This document shows positions 13,788 to 25,635 of a stretch of DNA of 64,000 nucleotides, one piece after another. The DNA lies in the NCBI RefSeq assembly GCF_004664715.2, contig NC_051068.1, positions 53,392,953-53,456,952 on the forward strand. Direction: 5' to 3'. The notes under the pieces were generated by a model that worked only from the letters and a program-made list of their open reading frames with translations, was not told the DNA's origin and ran no database searches. Source of the stretch: Peromyscus leucopus (Eukaryota > Chordata > Mammalia > Rodentia > Cricetidae). The translations under genes and the position numbers were made by a program. Within the stretch, counting starts at the first letter, position 1, and each line of letters begins with the position of its first letter.

Positions 13788-14290
13788 TGTGGTTGATATA
13801 CTGTACACTCCAATAAACTTATCTGGGAGTCAGAGAACAGAACAGTCACTATATTAAACATAGGTTTAGGCAGTGGTCAGTGGCAGCACATGCCTTTAAT
13901 CCTAGTACTCCAGAGGCAGAGATATGTCTGGATCTCTGTGAGTTCAAAGCCACACTGGAAACAGCCAGGCACGGTGACACACACCTTTAATCCCAGGAGG
14001 TGATAGCAGGAAGCAGAAAGGTATATAAGGCATGAGGACCAGGAACTAGAGCCTTTTTAAGCTTTTAGCTTTTAGCAGCAGTTCAGCTAAGATCCATTCA
14101 GATGAGGACACAGAGGCTTCCAGTTTGAAATCAGATCAGCTGAGGAATTGGTGAGGTGAGGTTGGCTGAGGCTTGTTCTGTTTCTCTGATCTTTCAGCAT
14201 TCACCCGAATTATCTGGCTCCTGGGTTTTTTTGTTTGTTTGTTTGTTTTTTTGTTTTTTTCAAATAAGACTGCTTAGAAATTTGTCTACA
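13788..14290 (+). mobile_element. Solo LTR, class II (ERVK-like), B1-containing family
   Basis: A 503-bp element runs from tgtggttgata to aaatttgtctaca. It is flanked by a perfect 6-bp duplication, catggg (13782-13787 and 14291-14296), the size typical of class II ERVs. No internal retroviral sequence is present, so it is a solo LTR. Its first third contains two B1-like modules (cctttaatcc... and acacctttaatcccagg), and ggtatataagg (TATA-like) lies near 14020. Related copies are at 25867-26357 and, antisense, at 20550-21062, the last adjoining an integrase remnant. Confidence 0.9.
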
Positions 14291-14520
14291 CATGGGTGAC
14301 ATCATTCCGTGGGCTGAGGTCTGGGACTCATAAAAAAGAGGAAGTTATCTGAGCCTCAGCATTCATCCCCGGGCTTCTTCTCACTGTGGGTGCATGTAAA
14401 CTCCCCCTGTTGCCGCCACGGTTTTCCCGCCATGATGGACTGTCAGGGGTGAGTCAAAGCAAACCTTCCTTCCTGAGACTGCTTTTGTCCAGGGACTTTG
14501 TCAAAGCAAGGGGTAAGATT
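14291..14520 (+). mobile_element. hAT-Charlie type DNA transposon relic (URR1-like)
   Basis: Contains gacatcattccgtgggctg, a central ccgccatgatggactgt and the right part of this common rodent repeat. The solo LTR at 13788-14290 inserted into it, since tcatggg-type text precedes the LTR and resumes after it. A second copy lies at 51990-52300. Subfamily assignment is tentative. Confidence 0.6.
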
Positions 14521-14749
14521 CCTAACACAAGCATTACTATAATTGTCATGTATAAACAAGGAAATTGCGTTATAGCTTAGCCTGTTTAAGCTATATTCAA
14601 GAATTTAAATCACTTAAAGCCCAACTGGAGAAAAAAAGTCTCAATAAATGTTTTCTATCAGCCTTATCGTCAATATTGCTTTTGCTCAGATGAAAAGTAC
14701 TTACTTTTTATAAGTCTGTGAGAGAATTGCTTTTCTAGAATGTCGCACA

Positions 14750-15355
14750 TCTGGTAAATACTGTATTTTTATTCTTCTCTCATATATTATATCCTGGCCA
14801 TAGCCTCCTCTCCCTCCACTCTTCCCATCCCCTCCTCACACCTCTCCTCTCCCTCAGATCCAGTGCTCCTCCATTTCCCTTCAGAGAACAAGAGGCCTCA
14901 CAGGGATATCAACTGAACATGGCACAACAAGATGCAAAAAGGCTGGACACAAATCCTCATACCAAGGCTAAAGGAGACAACTCAGTGGGAGGAAACGTGT
15001 CCCTATAACAGGCAAAAGAGTCAGAGACATCCCCACTCCCACTGGTAGGAGTCCCACAGAAACACCAAGCTAATAGCTGCAACATTTACGCAAAGGGCTC
15101 AGCTCAGATCCCATGCATGTTCTGGTTACCGCTTCAGTCTCTTTGATCCTCTATGAGCCCTGCTTAGTTTATTCTATGGGCTGTGTTCTCCCGGTGTCCT
15201 GGACCCATCCGGCTCCTACAATCCTTCCTCCCTCTCTTCTGAAGGGTTCCCCAAGCTCCATCTATTGTTTGGCTATAGATCTCTGCATCTGCTCCTGTCA
15301 GCTCCTGGAGGAAGTCTCTCTAATGACAATTGGGCTAGGCACTGATCTATGAGTA
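14750..15355 (-). mobile_element. L1 3' UTR fragment, antisense
   Basis: On the minus strand a purine-rich stretch (ggagggagaggaggctatgg, about 14800) precedes an A-rich end near 14760, typical of rodent L1 3' ends. The remainder to 15355 matches the same 3' UTR type by recognition. No ORF2 sequence is included, so it is 5'-truncated. Confidence 0.65.
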
Positions 15356-15482
15356 AAGCAAAATATTATTAGGAATTATTTCATTTCATTTTTATTTTAT
15401 TTTATTTTATTTCAGCCAGTGATGTTTGATTCTGCTTCAGGTCTCTGAGCCATGCAGCTTTATCACTAACATTGTATTTTTT

Positions 15483-15562
15483 TTAACGGTGTTTGAAGAC
15501 TGAATCCAGAGACTCATGCATGCCAGGCAAGTGTTCTATCACTGATAAAAATCCTCTAAGGC
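15483..15562 (-). mobile_element. ID-type tRNA-derived SINE, antisense
   Basis: The stretch gactcatgcatgccaggcaa followed by gtgttctatcactga is the inverted 5' half of an ID (tRNA-Ala-like) head, diverged. Confidence 0.5.
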
Positions 15563-16259
15563 TTGTTCTTTAAAATATCCTAGATATACATGGTGGGGTG
15601 GTGGTAGGGGAGCTAGTACAATTCCTGTTTGTTTTCAGTTTTGTTTTTTCTGTTCATTGTGGCTGATGATAAAGTGTTACATTAATGAGTTTTGTGAATT
15701 CCTTAACCAATGTTATTAAGTAAGTCATACCATTTTGGCATTCCTTTGTTTTCCCCATGATAGCCCTTTTTCCTGTGCTAGAATGCCTTTTAGGATACCA
15801 AATTCTATTTAATAGTCATATTTCATGGGTTTTGATAAACTTTGACATTTTCTTGAATACTAGTTGTTTCTGATGTCCTTGGGCACTAAGAAAAATATTT
15901 GGCATAGCATTTCTCATTTGAGAGTTAATTTCTTTGTGTGAGTCTAACCAGACTTTAGGGACAGTGAGACATGTCTGCTCCTGGAAGCACTGATTTACTT
16001 CAAAAGAAAGATGGGCGTCAAAGACACTCCATATGGAATTTATCTTCTTCTTGGCAAAAATAGCCATTTGGGCAAGAAACTGTTCTTGCCCAGACTACTT
16101 GACACAATTTTGTATCAACTGGACATGCAGGATCCATAGAAAGGTGACCATTGAAGTTTGCAAGGCAAAATGGTCCTTCAGGTTCCTGCTTCACAGAGGA
16201 AACTACCCGACATTCTACAGGACACAGAGAGAAGTGATTGAGAGACTTTAGGCCTATGG

Positions 16260-16637
16260 GCTGAGGATGGATGCCCCAACATTGCAGAGGAACTTTGGAT
16301 GACTGTCCAGACAGCTGTTTCTTTCATTCTAGACTTTTGGAAGTTGCTTACAATGCTCTTCTTGTTTACTTAGGTAATATTATATCCTTCTGGGGTCTTT
16401 GATGTAGTTGAAGACTAGATAGTTATAATTTTTATGATTATGATAAAAGATAAGTTAGATATGAAACCTTAGAATCACAAATACAGGATAAATAGAATAT
16501 TTTCTTTGAATTTGCCAAATATAAATAGACTAGATATTGTAACTGTAATTCTTGCTTGATAACTGTTTTGTTATATATAATTTTACCATGCTAAAGTTAA
16601 AACTTTCCTTTTTAATTAAACAGAAAAGGGGAAATGC
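16260..16637 (+). mobile_element. ERV internal 3' region with polypurine tract
   Basis: AT-rich non-coding sequence ends in the polypurine tract cagaaaaggggaaatgc (16621-16637) directly before an LTR start. The tract primes plus-strand DNA synthesis in retroviruses. Its place marks the following LTR as a 3' LTR. Upstream (about 15820-16260) may belong to the same element, including an open frame at 16033-16251 without recognisable domain. Confidence 0.75.
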
Positions 16638-16983
16638 TGTGGAATAATGCTTTTGTACACTGATTTAATAAAATGCTGATTGGCCAGTAGCCAGGCAGGG
16701 AGTATAGGTGGGATAGGCACTTAAGGAGAATTCTGGGAAGAGGAAGGCTGAGTCAGGAGATGCCAGCCTGCCATCCAGGGAGCAGCATATAATGGCACAT
16801 AGGTAAAGCCACGGAACACATGGCAACATATAGATTAACAGAAATGGGCTGTGTTTAAGTGTAAGAGCTAGTCAGTGGTAGGCCTGAGCTAATGGCCGAG
16901 TAGTTTTAATATAAGCCTCTGTGTGTTTACTTGGGTCTGAGTGGCTACAGACTGGGTGGAACACAGGAAAACTTTCAGTTACA
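16638..16983 (+). mobile_element. ERV 3' LTR, class II type
   Basis: A 346-bp LTR runs from tgtggaataatgc to ttcagttaca, following a polypurine tract. It contains aataaaatgctgattggcc near its start and gtaagagctagtcagt in the middle, features shared with the antisense LTRs at 17481-17760 and 24598-24933. No 5' LTR was found in the window. Confidence 0.85.
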
Positions 16984-17480
16984 ACCCATATCATAGGTTA
17001 TGGGAAAGGAGACAATGTCAACAAATTGAAAATTTCATTGTGAAGCTATAAAGTTAAAGCTTAAGTCACAAAGAAGACTACAGGTTTCTTAGATGCTGGG
17101 GCCATGGATGTCAGTATTGAAAACTTGAAGAACAGAGTGGAGCTGGCTCCATAGAAAGTTGGCCTGAGCTGCAGAAGTGGAGCTGGGGGTTAGGGGCTGA
17201 GGTTGGGGGTTGGGACGAATGATAAAAAGAGAAGATATAAGATACTGTCCACGTCATTTTAAACATGAAAAGTGACCCATTTCTATATTGATGTGGTTGT
17301 TCTTAATCTCTTTTCTGTTAAAAGAGTATTCCTTTCCTGGAAACCATACTGAGGCCATGAATAAAACAACAAAGCTCCTGGAATGAAAAGTGAACTGGTC
17401 ATCTAACTCTCCATTATTGTAAAGTCTTATGAACTTCAACCAGTGACTCTCAGTGGCATTCCAAACCTAGGGTTCCCTCC
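16984..17480. other. No feature recognised
   Basis: About 500 bp between two LTR elements. No gene or named repeat can be supported. Confidence 0.4.
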
Positions 17481-18000
17481 TGTGATACAGCAGTATAGCA
17501 GGACTTTCATCTCTTCCACCAGCCTCAAATAATGACATGGAAACTTATGAATTATAAAAGCTCAGCCTTAGCTTAGACTTGTTCCTAACTACTTTTAATA
17601 ACTTAAATTAATCCATATTTTTTAAATCTACATTTTTCTATGAGGCTCATCACCTCATCTCCATACTGCCCATCCTGTTTTCTCTGCATATGGCTTGGGG
17701 ATTCCACACCTTTCTTCTTCCCAGAGTTCTCTGTCTGTCCGGAAGTCCCACTATTATGATCAATCCACATGAGTCTATTAAATGGTTAACAGAATTTATT
17801 AATATATAAATTGAGGAAATACACTCACAAATACAAAGTGGAATAGACAGCTAAAGTTGTCCTCTGATCTGAAAGGGGGTGAATCCACCCTCCAGGCAAG
17901 AGTCAGGAGAAGGAGCATGTGACCCTTCTCTAACTCCTTATAAGAGGTCACCTACAACAGAAGCACCACCTTCCTTGGGTCATGGGCAGAGCAAATATCA
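17481..18000 (-). mobile_element. Antisense class II LTR, mosaic
   Basis: On the minus strand a polypurine tract (acaaaagggggaaatatag, about 18001-18020) precedes tgatatttgctctgccc, and the LTR runs to about 17481. Its R/U5-side half (17481-17760) resembles the LTR at 24598-24933. Its U3-side half (17760-18000) is different and instead resembles 22146-22225. It is therefore a different LTR subfamily or a recombinant. Confidence 0.65.
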
Positions 18001-20549
18001 CTATATTTCCCCCTTTTGTCTAAATAAGAAGGTTATAATCTTTTTTTTTTTTTTGGTGTTGGAAGTCTCTTTTTTAAAAAAAAAATTATTTTTTTTAAAT
18101 TCATTTTACATGCCAACCACAGGTCCCCCTCATCCCTCCTCCTCTCCCTCCCACCTTCCCCTTTCCCAACCAACTGCTTATCCCCTCCTCCAAAAGGGTA
18201 ATTTCTCGCATGGGGAGACAGCTAAGCCTGGTACATTCAGTTGAGGCAGGACCCAGCCTTTTCTCCTCTGCATCAAAAGTGAGCAAAGTGTCTGACCATA
18301 GGTAAAGGACCCCAGAAAGCCAGTTCATGCACGGGGATAGATCCTGAAACACACTGCCAGGGGTCCCTACAGACCCACCTACATATCTCTCTCACATATG
18401 CAGAGGGTCTAGTCCGGTGCCATGGAGGTTCCACAACTGTTGGTCTAATGTTCGCGAGTTCCTATGAGCTTGGCTCAGTTGTCTCTATAGCTTTCCCCAT
18501 CATTATCTTGAACCCCTTGCTCATATAATCCCTCTTCCCTCTCTTTGACTGGACTCCCTGGGCTCAGCTTGGTTGTGGATCTCTGCATCTGCTTCCATCA
18601 GATACTAGATGGAGGATCTATGATGGCAGTTAAGGTATTCACCAATCTGCTTACCAGGGTAGGCCAGTTCCGGCACCCTCACCACTATTGATAGTAGTCT
18701 AATCTGCAGTGAAAGAGATATCTTGACAAAGGGAGACATTTTGGGGTAAGGGAGAAACATGGTACTAGGAAAATTCCCAGGAACCCACAAGCAAGGTAGG
18801 TTCTAATCTTAATGCAAACTATATACAATAAGAACGATCATCAAGTATTGTTCAGGAAAAACAAAGGGTAACTATAACCAGCAAAAATGGAACTATAACC
18901 AACAAAAATAACATCAAACAAGAAAGACATACTAAATGTCCAGAACATGGGTAAATGGCAAATTACCTAGAGTACTCCAATAGCTGTCCTGTCTTGAAGA
19001 TTCTAACTAGTACTAGTAAGTTCTAGCTAAGATATGAGAAGAGTGTAACTGTGACTATCTAGTCTTCAATTCCATCAAAGACCTGAGAAGGAACATAATA
19101 ATAATTGAGAAAATGGAAAATGCAAGCAAGCAATTTCCAAAATTCTTGTGAGAATAGACAGAGACAGCTAAGAAGCTTGGGCAGTCACCTAAAGTTTCTC
19201 AGCATCACTGAGGCATTCTATTTGGCTACAGGCCTAGAATATCTGACAGATCATTTTCAGAAGCAGGTATTTTAAAAGACCATCTTTCCCTGTCTTGGCA
19301 GAGTTCAATAGTGCTTTTCCTTGTGTCCTGCTCATCCTGAAAGGACAGTGTTCATACTGTCAGCACTCAAGGCAAGGACAGTTCTTTGCCCAGCTGGCCA
19401 ATTTGTGCCAGGAAGACAAATTTTCTAAAAGAAATGTCTTAGAAGCCCAACATTCTCTTGGGATCAGAGCAGTGCTCCCAGGAGCAATTATATCTCACAT
19501 AAACAGAATTCTAAGTTATCAAAACATTTAAATGCCATATTCTCTAGGTCTATGAAGTGTTTCATAATTATCTATCCATCTGATATATGTTTCTGTAAAT
19601 CTGGACAACCTAACTAACATACTACAGAAATGACAAGCATGCGTGACTATATTTCTTTAAGTCTTACCTACCTAAATAACTTAAGGACTAAGGCTTCACA
19701 TTAACAAGGTACACAGTCTGTAAGTAGATGTACCATATAAGGACAATGACATCAAAATTGTGACAATACACAAAATATCTTAAACAGAGGTAGAAATGTA
19801 TAGTGCAATATGCAATATGACAACAATATCCTCGATACGTATCAGTATACAAAATGTCCTAAACAGAGGTAGAACAGTATATTACAGTATAATAAGTATG
19901 ATATTGTACTTGTATCAATATATAAAATATTTCAAACAGGAGTAGGAATATGTGTTCAATACAACAAATATAATTTTGTATTTGTATCAATATATAAATT
20001 ATCTTAAATAGGAATGTAAGAATAGTTTTCTTTTGTATCAATATACAAGAATCCATATCAGTACAAATTATCCAAGACTGATACTTTACTGAATTAGTTT
20101 ACTAGTAAATATAATAATCTAACTTAATATCCTCTACCTATCCAGTCCCCTTTTTCTTTTCTAAAGGAGAATATTGAGTCCAAATTTTATTGTTCCATCC
20201 CCAACCATATAACCATCTATCTATAACCCTGAGAAAAATAAAACCTTTGGGAGATGGGTGTCATTTTCTTAGAATTACTTCCTGCTGTTTAGAAGGCAAT
20301 AGTATCTCTGTGGGGTTCTATAAGAAAGCTTAGATAGTTAGGTCTCAATAGGGCTAGCCATAGAGTCAGCAGCCAGTCTCAGTAATGAGTAGGATTGTCT
20401 GAGATTCTGGCTAGAAATATAATATGATGGACCAGCTCATCTTAGAACTGTCCTCAAGAGTTTTCAGTCCAAAGCTGATCATTGAGTAATGTTCTTAGGT
20501 ACCATGGTATCTTTCTGGACCAAGTAGAGTCATTGTTGTGGGGTACCTA
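18001..20549 (-). mobile_element. Antisense ERV internal region, non-coding
   Basis: This resembles the internal region at 22323-23520. Both include ctatatacaataagaac near the polypurine end, recurrent gtatcaatata segments and a ccccttttttctttt-type stretch. No retroviral domain is readable, so it is degenerate or non-autonomous. An L1 3' fragment is inserted at 18043-18797. Confidence 0.6.
18043..18797 (-). mobile_element. L1 3' UTR fragment, antisense, with target duplication
   Basis: The minus strand ends in a purine-rich tract (gggagggagaggaggaggga), then ctgtggttggcatgtaaaat and an A-rich tail, which is an L1 3' end. A 13-bp direct repeat with one mismatch flanks it (aggttataatctt at 18030-18042; aggttctaatctt at 18798-18810). 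It is a 5'-truncated L1 insertion into the retroviral internal region. Confidence 0.85.
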
Positions 20550-21062
20550 TGTAGCTTGAATCTTAAAAGTTCTTATTAATAAAATCAAACCTGGTGCCAG
20601 TTATTGGGGTGAATGCTGGAAGCAGAGAAGCAGAATAAGCCACAGCTACCTCACCTTGCCAGTTCCTCAGCTGATCCTGTTTCCTCAGACTGGAAGCCTC
20701 TGAGTCCTCATCCAGAATGGGTCTCAGCTGAACTGTTGCTCCAAAGCCTAAAAGCTTAACCAGTCAAATGCTTCTAGTTTCTGGTCTTCACACCTTATAT
20801 ATCTTTTTGTTTTCTGCCATCATTCCCTGGGATTAAAAGCTCACTTTCTGGGATTAAAGGCATGAGTCATATGCCTGTCTATTTCCAATGTGGCCTTGAA
20901 CACACAGAGATCCAGAGTGATTTCTGTCTCTGGAATGCTAGGATTAAAGGCATGTGCTACCACTGCCTATTCTCTACATTTAACATTGTGGCTGTTCTCT
21001 TCTCTGACCACAGATAAGTTTATTAGCATGCACAATATTTTGGGGAACACAATACCACCACA
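20550..21062 (-). mobile_element. Antisense 3' LTR, B1-containing ERVK-like family
   Basis: On the minus strand it runs from TGTGGTGGTATTGTG to GATTCAAGCTACA, 513 bp. It includes two B1-like modules (inverted: gggattaaaggcatgagtc, aggattaaaggcatgtgc). It matches the solo LTRs at 13788 and 25867 in order and content. The purine-rich agaaggaagatggga just upstream (21063-21077) is a likely polypurine tract. The integrase remnant at 21640-22145 lies upstream on the same strand, so this is a 3' LTR of that provirus. Confidence 0.8.
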
Positions 21063-21639
21063 TCCCATCTTCCTTCTGGAGACTTCAGAGATTGCAATTG
21101 GGAAGAGTTATTTTAACTATGGAAAATTTGAACATTATTGATATCAAAATGAGAAGTTTGGGTCTAAAGATGACATGACATGTAAGGAAGAATTCCGAGA
21201 AATCAAGAATAAGCATGGAGAGAAAGAGAATCTTGATAACAATGGTCTTTAGATTATTGGTTTTCTTCTGTCTCACACTAGTTTGCTCTTTCGATATGAA
21301 ACAGAATCTCTTAATTTTTTCTTTTAACAACATGCTTGTGTTTAGAAAAAGAGAGAACCACATTCCAACTCCAAAGCCAGCTTAATTTATTATTGAATTG
21401 AGACCACACCTATTCCAGAACTAAAGAGATATTAATGTTAGGCAGTAAGATATTACCATATAGTTTATATTGGTAACAATAAGTTCTTCTCTTCTGCTGT
21501 AGATGCCTGGGTCTCCAAGGCCATATGATTTCCTGAAGATGGGTATTCCAAAAAACAGAACTCAGCCCTGATTCTTGTTTGTTGAGTTTGCTTACAACTT
21601 GTAGAGTTGTCACATCAGTGAATAAGCTATTACTTCTCC

Positions 21640-22145
21640 TCATCAAAGGGTTTTTCCTGTTCAAAGCAAATTTTTATTAATTTTGTTGTTATTAATAGCT
21701 TTTCTTCTCCCGCAGAAACAAAAGTAAAACCCCTTCTCCAAGGTAAGTTGTATCCCAGTTTCCATTCCAAGGTCAACATATCTTTGAAGTAAACCGGTTG
21801 GTTTAGCTCAGGATTTTTTTGTTGTCCAATGTCTCTCTGCAGCTGTTGTTCCTTTCTCATCAGCATTAAAAAAATTCAAGGTTAATAAATTATTATATAA
21901 TCTATTTCTAGGCGTCATTGTTACATGTTGTTGTTTATTTAGTGTATCCTTTAAAGTTTGATTGGATCTTTCTATGACTGCTTGGCCTGTGGGATTCTGT
22001 GGTATACCTGTAACATGCTTTATATGGTAATAAACAAAAAACTGTCTTGTTTTATTTGAGACATATGCTGGAGCATTGTCAGTCTTAATTTGTACAGGTA
22101 TTCCCATAATGGCCATAACTTCTAATAGGTATTGAATAACAGAGT
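21640..22145 (-). pseudogene. Class II ERV integrase remnant
   Basis: Integrase joins viral DNA to the host chromosome. The minus-strand frame shows the catalytic core with IKTDNAPAYVS (an active-site Asp), HVTGIPQNPTGQAVIERSN (the Glu) and a downstream TTAAERHWT. A frameshift near 21820 moves the C-terminal part to another frame, which reads ELNQPVYFKDMLTLEWK and FTFVSAGEEK, typical of betaretrovirus/IAP-like integrase. The N-terminal zinc domain and the first catalytic Asp are missing because the sequence changes to LTR-like DNA at about 22145. The region 21063-21640 has no readable domain and leads to the LTR at 20550-21062. Confidence 0.92.
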
Positions 22146-22322
22146 CAGTCACATACAATGGCAGGAAGCACCCCCTCCTTTGGGCCATATAGCCCAAGGT
22201 CATGGGCAGAGCAAATACTACTACATTCCCACCTATAATCTCTTGCCTAATTATTGGCCCTTCACCTTTTTATTACACCCATCACAGCAATACATCTTCA
22301 TACAGTATACAACTATCCCACA
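22146..22322 (-). mobile_element. Two abutting LTR fragments, antisense
   Basis: 22232-22322 is the first 90 bp of a class II LTR on the minus strand (TGTGGGATAGTTGTATACTG), directly downstream of a polypurine tract (gacaaaaaggagaaaatgt). 22146-22225 reads agtatttgctctgcccatga, which matches the start of the LTR at 18000. The join of these fragments and integrase is a rearrangement breakpoint. Confidence 0.65.
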
Positions 22323-23376
22323 ACATTTTCTCCTTTTTGTCTAAATAAAAAGGAAAGGTTTTAACTCTAGCATAGTAAAACTATATACAATAAGAACAAT
22401 TACCAGATAATTACATTTACAATGTCCAGTCCATTTATATTTGGCATATTCAGAAAAAATACTCTAATATCTATCCTATATTGATGAATTTAAAGATTTA
22501 TACCTAAACCATTTTTATCATAACTCTTATTATCATCCTAAAACTATCTTCTTGGACCCCAAAAATTTTTCTTAGAGAAACAATTTAAGCTTTTATGTCT
22601 CTCAACCATATACACTTTATACTTCTTTTGTGAGTTTCTTTTCTGAATTTGGTAACAAGGAAAACTGTAACTTCTACTATCTCATATTCAACTTTATCTA
22701 TCTAAAATATTTCTCTATTTGACCTTGAAAACATATCTAACATGACTACACATTGATTATTTAGGCAAATAGCTACTAACCTGTCTTTATTATCCTAAAT
22801 ACCTTTTAAGAACTAAAACTTTACATTTAAATTTTTAAATGACCTGCATAGATACAATATGTAATCAAGAATGGAACATATATACAGTGTAACAAAAATA
22901 ACCTTAAATTTGTATTAATATGCAAAAATATTTTAAGCAAGAGTAGAAATATACATACAGTATAACAAAGATAGCTTTAAATTTGTATCAAAATACAAAA
23001 ATCCAATGTAAATTATTTGAGACTAGTAGTTACTCTTTTAGTTTAAAAGTAGATTCAATAATCTACTGTTTTATCCTAATTCCTATATCCCCCTTTTTTC
23101 TTTTCAGAACCATATCCCTGAATCTAATTTCCTTTACTTAGTATTTCTCTGACAATGACTAGTACAACTTGCAAACAACCCCCCTTTAAACAAACATCCA
23201 TAACCCACTGAATGATGTAAAACCACTCCACCTCTTGGGAATGTGGGTATCATGTTCTCTAGACTTCTTTCTGTTGTCTGGGGATGATGACATCTTTAGG
23301 GGACCCTGAGAAAATTGGGATAATGTTCCAGTCCTAGGAGAGCTAGCTCTATTATTATTATTATTACTATTATTAC

Positions 23377-23407
<31 letters not shown>

Positions 23408-24597
23408 TTAGTCTCTGTGTGATGGGAAATGTAGAACTTTTCTGAAGTCCTTGCTGGAGTAGTCTGTGAGGCTGGATCATCTCAGCTAGCAGCTTTGAAG
23501 TTTCTCTGGGTGCAGAATTTTGAGGAAACTGCTACAGAGGCATTTTGAGAGGCTGCATCACCTGGGGTACTTGTCTTCATTGCCTTTTAAAGGTAACATA
23601 CAAATCTGCACCAATATAAGTAAGGAATGTGTGATGTGCACAAATCAGCTAAGGATAATTTTTTTGTTTTATGTTTGTGAAGGTAAAAGGCATCTGTCAA
23701 CTTTATAAGTCAGTTTGGACTGTATAACCAAACTGTAATATAAATCTCTATTCATGCATATGAAAGAATGCCATATAATAATAAGTCATGAGGGCTCTGT
23801 AGTCAACAAGATTTATTGTGTCTCAGCCAGTCTCAGAGCTGCTCCCATGCAGAGTGATCAGAATACGTCACCTGTCCTGTAGTCTTTCCTGGCTTCCTCC
23901 CTCATGTCTGTTGTCAGGATCCTCAGAAGGTCTCCCCCGATCAAATCCTATCTTTATTAATTTTGTGGAAACAAAACACTTCCTGACTTTCATTAGGAAG
24001 CCAAGACATCCCTAAAGTATAAAAGCTGGTTTGATTCAGCAGTCCCTTCCATAATCCAGTGTCTCTCAACAGATGCCATTCTCTGTTCATTAGCATTCAA
24101 AAAATTTAAAATTAGCAAAGCACCATATAAGGTACAAACTACCTGTGTTACAATATTTCCCATCCTGATATAGCTTATTATTTTTTCTATTACTTTACTT
24201 TCTCTTTACAGAGTTTATTACTTTTAAACTATTTTTTTTTTCTATGACTGTCTATACCCATTTTCTTTTCTTTGTTTAGCATCTAAGCACCTTTTTAGGC
24301 ACACTGTGCCTTTTTAGAGGTTTTCTGTGTCTGGACCTGGCTTTCTGCACATCTGCAGCATTCTCTGACTACATGAGCCAACCTTAAAGGGCCAGTCCAT
24401 CCTTCACATGACTCTGAGCTAGTGGCTGGCTCAAGCCTGCAGGCAGTGGCTGGTAGCTGCACCTCTGTGTGCTGAGCACCAGCCAGCCTGAGAAACTGCA
24501 GGACTAGGAGGCCATGTCCAGATCCTTTTCCCAGAACTTTTCTTAGCTTTCTCAGGCCCTATATTTAGATATTTGAGTCTCTATTTTGGACAACATA
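22323..24597 (-). mobile_element. Antisense ERV internal region, degenerate
   Basis: Lies between a truncated 3' LTR (22232-22322) and a 5' LTR (24598-24933). A very diverged integrase-like stretch at about 23935-24130 parallels 21650-21930 (for example ctttattaattttgt and ttagcattcaaaaaattt). The part near 24150-24560 would be the leader/gag side but no domain is readable. At about 2.3 kb it is far shorter than an intact provirus. Confidence 0.65.
23350..23409. repeat. (TTA)n microsatellite
   Basis: About 20 TTA units with two ACT interruptions, inside the antisense ERV internal region. Confidence 0.95.
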
Positions 24598-24933
24598 TGT
24601 AGTAGGACTTTCTTTTCATCTGTCTGTCCCAAATAATGACATGGTGACTTTTTATTAATGATAAAAGCTCAGCCTTAACTTAGGCTTGTTCCTAACTAGT
24701 TTTTATAACTTAAATTAACCCATATTTTTTAATCTGCATGCTTTCATAAGGCTCATTAACTCATCTCTCTACTGCCCATGCTGCTTCCTCCATATCTGGC
24801 TGGTAACTCCATCTTTCTTCTTCCCTGAGTTCTTTCTCTACCCAGAAGTCCTGCCTATACTCTCCTGATTAGCTATTGTCTCTTTAGCTTTTTGTTACAC
24901 ACATCATCACATACAGTATACAAATATTCCACA
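24598..24933 (-). mobile_element. Antisense 5' LTR, class II
   Basis: A 336-bp LTR on the minus strand from TGTGGAATATTTGTATACTG to AAAGTCCTACTACA. The sequence following it on the minus strand (tgttgtccaaaatagagac) is compatible with a decayed lysine-tRNA-type primer site, which fits its role as a 5' LTR. That last point is uncertain. Confidence 0.75.
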
Positions 24934-24989
24934 ATACAGGAGTTCTGCATTTCTCTCTTAATCTTTCTATGAGAAGAGTGTAGGGACTA

Positions 24990-25635
24990 AAAAAAAACAC
25001 ATTAAGATTACCATTTAAAGTCAGTTTGCACAGGAAGACTGAAAGCCCTTATAAATAAGTAGGCATAGCTATTCTAATACTTGACAAAATAAACTTCCAA
25101 CAAAATCTAGTCCTAAGAGACAAAGAAGTTCACTTTATACCAGTAAAGCAATAATATATCAAGATTACATTGCAATTATGAATATATATATACAAGAAAC
25201 ACAGGTGTATCCAATACTGTAAAACATATACAAATAAATAAAAAGTCATGGACTGAATTCAATATATTATTGAGTGAGTACAATACTCAACTCTGATGAA
25301 CACACAAACTATCTAGACAGAAAATAAACAGAAAAATTAGACTTAAGTAACTCATAAATCAAATTGACTTATGAGGTATTTACAGAATATTCCATTCAAA
25401 TATGCATTTTCAGGATATTATAGAAGTTTCTCCAAAATAGCTCACATATTAGGACACAAAACAATTCAGAAAGAAATTGCAGTAATGTTTTATATTCTCA
25501 CTGACTGTAGAGGAATAAAGATAGATATCAACAACAAGATAAATGATATAAAATTATGGAGTCTAAAGGACATGATGTTGAATTACATATGACTCATAGA
25601 AGAAATTAAGAAGAATTTTTAATTTTAATATACAT
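24990..25635 (+). pseudogene. Old L1 ORF2 endonuclease-region fragment
   Basis: The plus-strand frame at 25371-25592 reads SFSKIAHILGHKTIQKEIAV and LTDCRGIKIDINNK, corresponding to the L1 endonuclease C-terminus, where the SDH motif is replaced by TDC. Much more diverged than the L1 at 1-4512. ORF2 resumes at 27216 after an insertion. Confidence 0.8.

Noticed and set aside
21085..21664. Possible env frame downstream of integrase
   Set aside because: No signal peptide, cysteine pattern or transmembrane arrangement typical of env is visible in the two short frames.
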